From: G032773895 sp965248935
GTDB lineage: Bacteria; Pseudomonadota; Gammaproteobacteria; Pseudomonadales; Cellvibrionaceae
Length of the DNA stretch: 64,000 nucleotides
Reading direction: 5' to 3'
Assembly: GCA_965248935.1 (NCBI GenBank)
Contig: OZ252214.1
Coordinates: forward strand, 3,596,001 to 3,660,000
Under the pieces are notes generated by a model. It was not told the DNA's origin. It worked only from the letters and a program-made list of their open reading frames with translations, and did no database searches. Shown here piece after piece: positions 56,932 through 64,000 of this stretch (position 1 is its first letter; each line of letters opens with the position of its first letter). The position numbers were made by a program, and so were the translations under genes.

Positions 56932-57612
56932 TTATGGCTCTGCTTGTTGAAAGGGCGGGTCCGCTTCGATCCTTTTTATTTCTACATCGTCTTCGCTGAA
57001 ATTATTAAACCTTTTGATTCGTTGCGATGCTTGATAAAACTCTTCACTAGCGAAGGATTCAGACATATTTTTTACAAGCCTGTGCATGGCCTTTCTTGAT
57101 GCGGAATTGTAGCCATCCCAGAATTTGAGCGATGAACCTCGGCCCTCAATTTCTTTGTCCCAAATAAGCGCGCCATCTTTGTCTTCCAGTCGAAGGTGAA
57201 CCTTGATAATACCCCAGGTAGGAACTAACGGAATAATCAAAGGGGTATAATTGTTAAACCGAAGCTTGTTAACATGGACTTTAATGTGCGCGGCATCTAA
57301 AACGGAAAATGCCCGGCTTTTATCAACGTTATAGCCGGCTGCTTGAAGCGCTGCTTGCACACTGGCCATTATTTGCAGTCGTTCGTCGCCGTCTATTCGA
57401 ATAGGCACAACAGGGATAGCAAAAATTGGGAAGCGACCAAAGCCTACTCGTCCACCCGTTAACCCTGTTGCTTTACGAGCGACGGTTACTTTTCCATCGC
57501 GTTGAATTTTAGTGGGTTTAACCTTGGTATGCTGAATTGTATTAATTGAACAGGCCGAGGCCGTCGCTAATGCTAATACAATGCATAGTACTCTGACGAA
57601 GGTTCGGGCCAT
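56932..57612 (-). CDS. Lipoprotein of unknown function, 226 aa
   Basis: ATG 57612 is chosen over the longer frame from 57675 because GGAAGAA lies about 5 bases upstream and the signal then begins correctly (MARTFVRVLCIVLALATASA). The lipobox is A-S-A-C (Cys21). Residues about 50-190 look like a compact alpha/beta domain: FGRFPIFAIPVVPIRIDGDE, a helix with QAALQAAGYNVDK, and strands HIKVHVNKLRFNNY and IKVHLRLEDKDGALIWDKEI. This is a pattern seen in periplasmic lipoproteins with a YajG/LptE-like fold, but the family is not certain. It is transcribed divergently from the RND efflux genes with about 210 bases between the starts, and could share control with them. Confidence 0.8.
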   Translation of the reverse strand: MARTFVRVLCIVLALATASACSINTIQHTKVKPTKIQRDGKVTVARKATGLTGGRVGFGRFPIFAIPVVPIRIDGDERLQIMASVQAALQAAGYNVDKSRAFSVLDAAHIKVHVNKLRFNNYTPLIIPLVPTWGIIKVHLRLEDKDGALIWDKEIEGRGSSLKFWDGYNSASRKAMHRLVKNMSESFASEEFYQASQRIKRFNNFSEDDVEIKRIEADPPFQQAEP

Positions 57613-57824
57613 AGGTTCTTCCTTTCTTCTCTTTAGTAAGCAATTTTCTTCTTTGAGGGGGCAAGCTAGGCTCAATATAGCAAATGTTGATTCCGTTGAG
57701 CCACTGAATTGCTATGTGAATGCGAAGTCTGTGTAGAATAGGGATAGACTTTTACTCTGGTGAGTCCTATTCCTGGGATACACTTAGAAAGAGTATGAAA
57801 AACAACCATTGGAGACGTTGTTAA

Positions 57825-59075
57825 ATGGCCATTAATGGTGCGATCGCTCGAATTCCTTTAGCGGTAAAAATATTGGTTCCTGGGGTTATTGCCATATTTC
57901 TTGTGGTGGCGCTTAGCCCTAAGCCTAAGCCATTTTCTCCAGAACCAGACACGCTGCCTGTTGTTTTTGTTGTTCAGGCAAAAATGTTATCCGCCTCTGT
58001 GGATGTGATGACTCAGGGTACGGTTGAGCCAAAGCGTGAAATCGATGTAGTGGCTCAAGTTGCTGGGCAAATTGTGGATGTGGGTGACAAGTTTGTTGGA
58101 GGAGAATTTTTTCATGCAGGGCAGGCGTTGGTGAAAATAGACCCGCGTGATTATGAATTCGCGTTGGTAAAAGCGAAATCCCAATTGGCAAATGCCGAGC
58201 AGGCTTTGGCCCTAGAGCGTGGGCGAGTAAGGCAGGCAAAAAGAGAGTGGAGAGACCTGGGCAACGAAGATGCTAACCAACTCTTCTTACGCCAGCCTCA
58301 GTTAGCTGCGTCATATGCTCAGTTAGCTGCGGCAAAAGCCGATGTCTCCAGTGCCGAACTCAATTTAGAGAGAACCAATATATCGGTTCCCTTTTCTGGC
58401 CGTATTCGAACTGCGCATGTTGACCTAGGGCAATATATCATGCCTGGAACCCCTATTGCCCGAGTCTACGATACCCGTATTGCTGAAGTGCGCTTACCTC
58501 TTACGGATAGACAGCTAGCTTTGGTGAATTTGCCTTTGGCTGGCGAATCTGCCAGCAAAATGACTGAGAACCATTTTCCCGAAGTTGAAATTTCAGCGAA
58601 AATGGGTGGCGAGCGTTATCAATGGGAGGGGGTAATAAAACGTACCGAAGCAAGTATTGATACCCGTTCTCGTATGTATTACGCCATAGTTGAAATACAG
58701 AATCCGTTTGCCAGTGAAGGTCATAATACTAAGCCGTCTTTGATGGTAGGGTTATTTGTGGATGCAAAGATTAAAGGTAAGCAGCTTGAAAATATTATTG
58801 AATTGCCTTCCAGTTCCGTTTTCCGACGAAATCGTGTTTTTACTCTAGACAGTGAAAACAAAATTTCTGAAGTCGAGGTCAATGTTGTAAAACGAAATAA
58901 GCATACTAGCTGGGTTCAAGGGAATATTGAATTAGGTTCACGGGTTGTTTTAAACAACCAGAATTTTTTATCTCCAGGTACTTTAGTGAAACCCTCTCCG
59001 ATTGGTGACTCCGAAATAAAAGAAAACCTAACGGTAAGCGCTGAAAAACGGGATGACGCAGGAGAGGAGCAATAA
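57825..59075 (+). CDS. RND efflux periplasmic adaptor (HlyD/AcrA family)
   Basis: The 416-residue membrane-fusion protein has an uncleaved-looking N-terminal anchor (LAVKILVPGVIAIFLVVAL). Lipoyl halves surround a helical hairpin: VTQGTVEPKREIDVVAQVAG, QALVKIDPRDYEFALVKAKS, and NLERTNISVPFSGRI. A beta-barrel and membrane-proximal domain follow. The helical hairpin is short (about 75 residues, one coil pair). Its stop TAA abuts the ATG of the RND permease with no gap. No outer-membrane channel gene is in the window, so it may use a TolC encoded elsewhere. No regulator is adjacent. Confidence 0.92.
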   Translation: MAINGAIARIPLAVKILVPGVIAIFLVVALSPKPKPFSPEPDTLPVVFVVQAKMLSASVDVMTQGTVEPKREIDVVAQVAGQIVDVGDKFVGGEFFHAGQALVKIDPRDYEFALVKAKSQLANAEQALALERGRVRQAKREWRDLGNEDANQLFLRQPQLAASYAQLAAAKADVSSAELNLERTNISVPFSGRIRTAHVDLGQYIMPGTPIARVYDTRIAEVRLPLTDRQLALVNLPLAGESASKMTENHFPEVEISAKMGGERYQWEGVIKRTEASIDTRSRMYYAIVEIQNPFASEGHNTKPSLMVGLFVDAKIKGKQLENIIELPSSSVFRRNRVFTLDSENKISEVEVNVVKRNKHTSWVQGNIELGSRVVLNNQNFLSPGTLVKPSPIGDSEIKENLTVSAEKRDDAGEEQ

Positions 59076-62000
59076 ATGGGCAGAGTGATTCAGTGGTTTA
59101 TCGAAAGCCCAGTTGCAGCCAACTTGATGATGATCATTATTTTTGCTGGCGGCGCTACCAGTATTTTGGGGTTGAATGGGTTAAATAAAGAAGTATTTCC
59201 AACCGTGTCTACTCGTTATGTTGAAGTTTCAATGGTTTATCCTGGTGCGGGGCCATCGGAAGTTGAGCAGCAAATTAATATTCGAATAGAAGAAGTGATA
59301 GCGGATTTAGATGGCATAGATGAAATTGCGTCAGAAGCTAAACAGGGCTACGGGCGTGTCACCGCAGAAATTATTGAAGGCTATGATGAAGATGTTGTTC
59401 TTAACGAAATTAAAAGCCGTGTTGATTCGATTATTGCATTTCCTCCTAATGTCGAACGCCCCACTAGCAGAAAGTATATTGGACGCAGTCCATTAATGAG
59501 CTTGGCGCTATATGGGGATGTGCCAGAAAAAGAATTAAAAAAATTAGGCTTACAGTTTAGGGATGAGCTGTCTTTACTCTCTAAAGTTTCCCTGGTTAAT
59601 CTGGAGGGTACTCGAAAAAATGAGATGGCGATTGAAATTTCGGAATCCAACCTGAGGCGTTACAACCTTACTTTTGATCAGGTTGCCGCTGCAATCCGTG
59701 GGGCGTCCCTTAATTTACCCGCAGGGATAATTCGCACACCGGACGGTGATATTCATGTGCAAACACGAAACCAAGCTTATTCCGAACAAGATTTTTTAAA
59801 TATTGTTGTTCGAGCAAATGAAGATGGAAGTAAAATTATTATTGCGGATATTGCAGAGGTAAAAGACGGCTTTGAAGAAGTGGATATTCGTACTCGTTTT
59901 AATGGTAAAAGAGCGGTATTTCTTGAGCTAGCCGTAAGCGATAACCCGGATGTTATTGAATCCACGGATCAGGTCAAAGCCTATCTTAACGAACAGCGCC
60001 CGCGTTTGCCGGAAGGGGTATCAATTTCTATTTGGCGAGATTGGTCCAACTTATTTAAAGGGCGTTTGAGCCTGCTAATGAGTAATGCCTTTACGGGCTT
60101 ACTGCTGGTCTTTATTGTTTTAATGCTTTTTTTAAGGCCACTCTTGGCTATGTGGGTATGTATTGGCATTGCCACGGCCTTTATGGGCGCTTTCTGGTTA
60201 TTGCCGTTAACTGGGGCCAGTATCAATATGATTTCGCTATTCGCGTTTATTATGGTGCTGGGTATTGTGGTGGATGATGCAATTATCGTTGGTGAAAATA
60301 TCTATACTCGCCAACAGAGTGGAATAAAAAATAATATGGCTGCGGCATCTGGGGCTAAAATGGTGGCTAAGCCGGTGTTTTTTGCGGTGATCAGTACCAT
60401 TATTTTTTTCTCTCCTATGTTATTTATTCCAGGTCCTATGGGGGTAATGAGCTATCCCATTCCTATGGTCGTTATTCTTTGCCTGTTGTTTTCACTTTTT
60501 GAATGCATGTACATATTGCCAAACCACTTGGCGCATATGAGACCGGAAAAAGAAAGTCGATTTGAGTTTTTGAATCAGTTTACACGGGTTCGAAAAAAAT
60601 TCTCCGATGGCATGTTGAAATTTGTCGATAAGGTTTACGCGCCTCAGCTTAGAAAAGTATTACGTCATTCGGGGGCAACGGTATTAACGTTTGTCTTGGG
60701 TTTCTTTTTAATCGTCGCTGTTTATACAACGGGTTGGATGAAGTCCAGTTTTATGCCGAATGTTGCCAGCGATTTTGTTTCAGCATCGGCAAAAATACCT
60801 GAGGGCTCGCCCTTTTCGGTGACAGAAGACATTGTTCAACGGTTTGAATACGCTGCTGAGAAATTAAAATCAGACCCCAAAATGTTGGAGATCAACGGCA
60901 GCGGGGATTTTATTGAGCATATTCGTACCTATGCCAACGGAATTAATATTCATGTTGATTTGGCATTAGTGGATGCGGAATTTAGAGAAGTCTCCACACC
61001 TCAGGTAAATCAGAGGTGGCGAGAATTAATTGGCAAAGTTCCAGAAGCGGAGGAATACCGGCTGGACTACACCATTAATTCTAGGGGAGAAGCCTTTAGG
61101 TTAAATCTCAGTATCGCGTCAAATAGGCGGCAAGATCAGGAAAAGGCTGCGCAGGCAGTGTCTAAGGCGCTGGCGTCTTACCCTGGGGTTATCGATGTGA
61201 AATCCAGTGTTCAAGCGGCGCGTGATGAAGTATCGCTTTCGCTTAAGCCCCATGCGGAAGCTTTGGGTATTCAGTTACAAGATGTGGCCCGACAGGTTCG
61301 ACAGGCGTTTTATGGCGAGGAAGTACAGCGAATTCCCTTGGGCGAAGAGGATGTTCGAGTATTAGTGAGATACCCAAAAGATGAACGCAGTCGGTTGAGC
61401 CAGCTTAACGATATGCGTATACGAACCAATGCCGGTTATGAAATTCCCTTAGAAGAAGTGGCTGAGATTAAATTGGTTCCTGGATATACCTCCATTAAAA
61501 GAATGTATCGAAAACGTGTCATTATTATTACCGGAGACCTTCCGCCTGGGGAAGATGCCAATGTTATTTTGTCTGATTTGATCAAAAGAAATATGGAAAT
61601 CTGGAAACGTCAATTTCCTGGGTTTGCGTTGATTTTAGATGGTAATGTAAAACACCAGAACGAATTTATGTCATCTATTTTATTTAATTTTATTATCGCA
61701 ATAATTGTTATCTATGTATTGATGGCCATTGCCTTTGGTTCTTATGGCAAGCCCATACTGGTACTTACCGCTGTGCCCTTTGGCTTTATGGGGGCTGTTA
61801 TCGGTCATTTAATTATGGGTAGAGAAGTGAGTATGCTCTCTATTCTGGGGTTTGTGGCCTGCGCTGGGGTGGTGGTGAACGACAATTTAGTCTTGTTGGA
61901 TAGAATTAGTCAACTTAGGCAACAGGGTAAGCAGACTTATAATGCCGTGTACCAAGCAGCAAAAGACCGTTTCCGCCCAATTATTCTTACCTCATTAACC

Positions 62001-62225
62001 ACCTTTGTTGGTTTAATGCCGATTATGTTTGAGCAAAGTGTTCAGGCTCGATTTTTGATTCCTATGGTTATCTCTTTGTCTTTTGGGGTGATGTTTGCCA
62101 CCTTTGTGACTCTGCTTTTAGTGCCGAGTTTATATTTATTGGGAAGTAAAATATCTAGGGCTTTAAAAAGAAGAGGTAAAGGTGACGGAAGTATTGTGGC
62201 TGTAGATGAAGAGCCAGCAGTTTAA
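59076..62225 (+). CDS. RND-family efflux permease, 1049 aa
   Basis: Inner-membrane proton-driven pump of AcrB size with two six-helix halves and two large periplasmic loops. TM4 has the conserved acidic pair in VVDDAIIVGENI. In TM10 the AcrB Lys940 region reads ACAGVVVNDNLVLLD, with Asn at the lysine position, a variant I recall from uncharacterised RND subgroups rather than AcrB/MexB drug pumps. The substrate is therefore unclear. The N-terminal motif ESPVAANLMMIIIFAGG and the YPGAGPSEVE segment are typical of the hydrophobic/amphiphilic efflux superfamily. It is translationally adjacent to the adaptor. The gene ends 10 bases from the oppositely oriented tatC. Confidence 0.93.
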   Translation: MGRVIQWFIESPVAANLMMIIIFAGGATSILGLNGLNKEVFPTVSTRYVEVSMVYPGAGPSEVEQQINIRIEEVIADLDGIDEIASEAKQGYGRVTAEIIEGYDEDVVLNEIKSRVDSIIAFPPNVERPTSRKYIGRSPLMSLALYGDVPEKELKKLGLQFRDELSLLSKVSLVNLEGTRKNEMAIEISESNLRRYNLTFDQVAAAIRGASLNLPAGIIRTPDGDIHVQTRNQAYSEQDFLNIVVRANEDGSKIIIADIAEVKDGFEEVDIRTRFNGKRAVFLELAVSDNPDVIESTDQVKAYLNEQRPRLPEGVSISIWRDWSNLFKGRLSLLMSNAFTGLLLVFIVLMLFLRPLLAMWVCIGIATAFMGAFWLLPLTGASINMISLFAFIMVLGIVVDDAIIVGENIYTRQQSGIKNNMAAASGAKMVAKPVFFAVISTIIFFSPMLFIPGPMGVMSYPIPMVVILCLLFSLFECMYILPNHLAHMRPEKESRFEFLNQFTRVRKKFSDGMLKFVDKVYAPQLRKVLRHSGATVLTFVLGFFLIVAVYTTGWMKSSFMPNVASDFVSASAKIPEGSPFSVTEDIVQRFEYAAEKLKSDPKMLEINGSGDFIEHIRTYANGINIHVDLALVDAEFREVSTPQVNQRWRELIGKVPEAEEYRLDYTINSRGEAFRLNLSIASNRRQDQEKAAQAVSKALASYPGVIDVKSSVQAARDEVSLSLKPHAEALGIQLQDVARQVRQAFYGEEVQRIPLGEEDVRVLVRYPKDERSRLSQLNDMRIRTNAGYEIPLEEVAEIKLVPGYTSIKRMYRKRVIIITGDLPPGEDANVILSDLIKRNMEIWKRQFPGFALILDGNVKHQNEFMSSILFNFIIAIIVIYVLMAIAFGSYGKPILVLTAVPFGFMGAVIGHLIMGREVSMLSILGFVACAGVVVNDNLVLLDRISQLRQQGKQTYNAVYQAAKDRFRPIILTSLTTFVGLMPIMFEQSVQARFLIPMVISLSFGVMFATFVTLLLVPSLYLLGSKISRALKRRGKGDGSIVAVDEEPAV

Positions 62226-62235
62226 AATAGAAAAG

Positions 62236-62997
62236 TTAACTTTGTTGGTCTTGGGTCTGCTCATTCGACGCGGGGGTGACCCAGCGGCCAAAGAAGATGC
62301 CAATCTCAAATAATAGCCACATAGGCAAAGCTAATAAAAGCTGAGAGATAATATCCGGTGGGGTAAGAAGCATTCCGAAAATAAAGCATATGACAATAAC
62401 ATAAGGTCGTTTTTTGGCCATGCCAGCAGGTGAAATAAAACCGGCTGAGATGAATAAAATGGTGGCAATAGGAATTTCAAAAGCAATGCCAAAGGCAAAA
62501 AATAGTTTTAATACAAAATTTAGATAACTACTAATATCGGTCATAACCGATACGCTATTTGGGCCGACCGATGTAAAGAAACCAAATACCAGTGGGAATA
62601 CAGCAAAGTAGGCAAAGGCCATTCCAGTATAAAAAAGCAATACACTGGATACACTGAGAGGTAAGGCAAGGTGCTTTTCATTTCGGTAAAGCGCGGGAGC
62701 GATAAACAACCATACCTGGTAAAAAATAAAGGGTATTGACAGTATCACAGCAGCAAAAAGCGTGAGCTTGAATGGTGCGAGAAATGGAGAGGCTACGTCA
62801 GTAGCGATCATGGTACTTCCGTCACCCATATATCTTTGCAGTGGTGCAGCAATAAACTCATATACTTCATTTGAAAAAGAAAACAGTGGAATAAAAACCA
62901 CAACAACAGATATAAGGCTATAAATAAGCCTCGTACGTAGCTCTATAAGGTGCTGCACTAAAGGCTGGGTATCTTGTTCTTCTTCAAATTGTGGCAT
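62236..62997 (-). CDS. tatC: Sec-independent translocase subunit TatC
   Basis: The 253-residue polytopic protein has six membrane helices. It binds twin-arginine signals together with TatB. The N-terminal LVQHLIELRTRLIYSLISVV carries the conserved HL-x-ELR-x-R signature. The periplasmic loop FIAAPLQRYM and the helix FYQVWLFIAPALYRNEK contain the conserved F-Q-x-W-x-F-x-x-P-x-L-x-x-x-E motif, including the functional Glu. FGIAFEIPI completes the family pattern. It ends with a short Gln/Asp-rich tail. Last gene of tatABC, 8 bases after tatB. Confidence 0.97.
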   Translation of the reverse strand: MPQFEEEQDTQPLVQHLIELRTRLIYSLISVVVVFIPLFSFSNEVYEFIAAPLQRYMGDGSTMIATDVASPFLAPFKLTLFAAVILSIPFIFYQVWLFIAPALYRNEKHLALPLSVSSVLLFYTGMAFAYFAVFPLVFGFFTSVGPNSVSVMTDISSYLNFVLKLFFAFGIAFEIPIATILFISAGFISPAGMAKKRPYVIVICFIFGMLLTPPDIISQLLLALPMWLLFEIGIFFGRWVTPASNEQTQDQQS

Positions 62998-63005
62998 GAG
63001 TGGTA

Positions 63006-63422
63006 TTAATCTGCCTTTGAGTGGTTTTCAGTTGATGAGGGTGCGGTTGGCGCAGATGGGGTTTCTTCCTCCCACTCGCAGGGAGGGTGACTGTCTTCGG
63101 GACGATGACTGGGGCCGTGTGAGTGGGCTTCAAAATCGTCGATGGATTCTTGAGTCGATTCTTGAACCTTTTGTTCTATACGCTCTTTGGCTGTTTTAAG
63201 TTCGTTTAATCGGTGCAATACATCTTCGTTATGTATTTCTCGTCGGATTTCATCGGCACCAATTTGCTGCTCGATTTCAGCACGCGCATTTCGAATAGAC
63301 CTGCGAATACGACCAAACCAAAGCGCGCCGCTTCGGATTGCTCCAGGGAGCTGGTTTGGACCAATGACCAGCAGGCCAACAACCGCTATGACCAGAATTT
63401 CAAGAAAGCCAATATCAAACAC
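63006..63422 (-). CDS. tatB: Sec-independent translocase subunit TatB
   Basis: The 138-residue protein starts at GTG 63422. A single N-terminal membrane helix (MFDIGFLEILVIAVVGLLVI) is followed by GPNQLPGAIRSGALW, the TatB hinge with conserved G-P-x-x-L-P. A long charged amphipathic helix (residues 35-95) comes next. The C-terminal tail is His/Ser/Pro-rich and poorly conserved. TatB joins TatC as signal-peptide receptor. It lies 5 bases after tatA. Confidence 0.96.
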   Translation of the reverse strand: MFDIGFLEILVIAVVGLLVIGPNQLPGAIRSGALWFGRIRRSIRNARAEIEQQIGADEIRREIHNEDVLHRLNELKTAKERIEQKVQESTQESIDDFEAHSHGPSHRPEDSHPPCEWEEETPSAPTAPSSTENHSKAD

Positions 63423-63427
63423 GGGCG

Positions 63428-63673
63428 TTAGACGTTTGTTTTGTCAGAACGGATATTTTCTTCTTGAGGGTTTTCCGTTGTCGCGTCAACCGTGTCAGCT
63501 TCTGCCTCTACTTTTTCTTGCTCATCCTTGTCGTCCTTGAGCGCTTTTTTAAAGCCCTTAATGGCTCCGCCCAGGTCGCCGCCCAAGCCTTTTAATCGCT
63601 TTGTTCCAAACAACAAAAGAACAATGACAAGAATAATTAGAAGTTGCCAGATACTTATGCCACCGAGACCCAT
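63428..63673 (-). CDS. tatA: Sec-independent translocase subunit TatA
   Basis: The 81-residue protein has an N-terminal membrane helix (ISIWQLLIILVIVLLLFGTK), the FGTKRL hinge and the amphipathic helix with GLGGDLGGAIKGFKKALKDD, all diagnostic for TatA. The acidic C-terminal tail is typical. It forms the pore-like oligomers of the twin-arginine pathway. First gene of tatABC, 63 bases downstream of hisE, as in Pseudomonas and relatives. Confidence 0.97.
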   Translation of the reverse strand: MGLGGISIWQLLIILVIVLLLFGTKRLKGLGGDLGGAIKGFKKALKDDKDEQEKVEAEADTVDATTENPQEENIRSDKTNV

Positions 63674-63736
63674 GTTTTATCCTTAGTTAATTTAGGTATG
63701 TAGTGTAATACTACTATATTGCTACGTTAGTGAAAC

Positions 63737-64000
63737 CTAGTTCTTTGTTCGAGAGGCTTTTTCTTCTAGGCCGGACAAGTCAAATCGTTGAGCCAACTCT
63801 TCTAACACAGCGTCTGCACTGGTGCCTAGGTACGATAGCATAACCATGGAATGAAACCAGAGGTCTGCGGTTTCGCATATTAATAGCTCGTTTTTACCTG
63901 AACGCTCTGCGTCTTTTGCCGCAATAATGGTTTCGGTACTCTCTTCCCCTATTTTTTCAAGAATCTTATTTAGACCTTTTTGGTGGAGCTGGGCTACATA
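63737..64000 (-). CDS. hisE: Phosphoribosyl-ATP pyrophosphatase, partial
   Basis: The last 87 codons are in the window; the 5' end lies beyond it. The sequence YVAQLHQKGLNKILEKIGEE followed by STETIIAAKD contains the E-E-x-x-E metal site of the all-alpha MazG-like fold, and ADLWFHSMVMLS completes the HisE signature. It catalyses the second step of histidine synthesis, PR-ATP to PR-AMP plus pyrophosphate. The neighbouring tatABC genes give the standard gammaproteobacterial order hisI-hisE-tatABC. Confidence 0.95.
   Translation of the reverse strand, partial: YVAQLHQKGLNKILEKIGEESTETIIAAKDAERSGKNELLICETADLWFHSMVMLSYLGTSADAVLEELAQRFDLSGLEEKASRTKN

Noticed and set aside
62232..62243. AAAGTTAACTTT palindrome between the convergent RND and tatC genes
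   Set aside because: 12 bp with no loop or T-run in an AT-rich gap of 10 bases. Too weak to call a bidirectional terminator or operator.

Overview
This 64 kb window looks like a chromosomal segment of a marine gammaproteobacterium, probably of the Cellvibrionaceae/Teredinibacter type. The lineage is inferred from a hisE-tatABC block at the right edge, a class GN sortase with its 'marine' VIT/vWA target protein, a family CE2-like carbohydrate esterase, and the wealth of large secreted Ig-, propeller- and haemagglutinin-type proteins. No rRNA, tRNA or CRISPR array was seen.

Region 1 (1-7.7 kb) is a tandemly duplicated surface-lipoprotein cassette: a small lipoprotein gene followed by a large lipoprotein with three Ig-like repeats and a beta-propeller. 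Both copies are visible, the first cut by the window edge. A cytosolic-looking 278-residue protein of unknown function precedes the second copy. Region 2 (7.7-29 kb) is a two-partner secretion locus: a 6431-residue TpsA exoprotein with about 44 Trp-box/GGxGxD-like repeats, and its TpsB outer-membrane transporter, separated by a likely intrinsic terminator.

Region 3 (29-40.1 kb) contains a small membrane protein, a debris-filled intergenic stretch, and a three-gene unit. The unit is a secreted alpha/alpha-toroid protein with calcium-type TSP3 repeats, a secreted 2480-residue Rhs/YD-repeat protein with a transglutaminase-like domain and a variable C-terminal toxin-like tip, and a small candidate immunity gene closed by a strong terminator. 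Region 4 (40.1-43.9 kb) is a mobile-element graveyard: a symE-like remnant, an end with seven CCATCATAA-type repeats, a TniB/ExeA-like ATPase plus N-truncated DDE transposase, an orphan Rhs-core fragment between 31-bp direct repeats, a Y1 (HUH) transposase, and a relic of a second ATPase.

Region 5 (43.9-48.9 kb) pairs an autotransporter barrel protein, with a 12-bp tandem repeat over its ribosome-binding region, with a multi-domain repeat lipoprotein. Region 6 (49.1-51.5 kb) is a frameshifted IS4-family element followed by a frameshifted HExxH protein and an overlapping exported partner. A 98-bp relic of that same gene junction lies about 21 kb upstream, next to the Rhs locus. Region 7 (51.7-64 kb) is ordinary chromosome: CE2-like esterase, AEC transporter, sortase system, a lipoprotein, an RND efflux pair, tatABC and partial hisE.

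The most unusual parts are the toroid/Rhs/immunity unit, the giant repeat TpsA, and the duplicated or scattered toxin-like and lipoprotein cassettes. All functional statements are from reading translations and motifs by eye; no database search was run.
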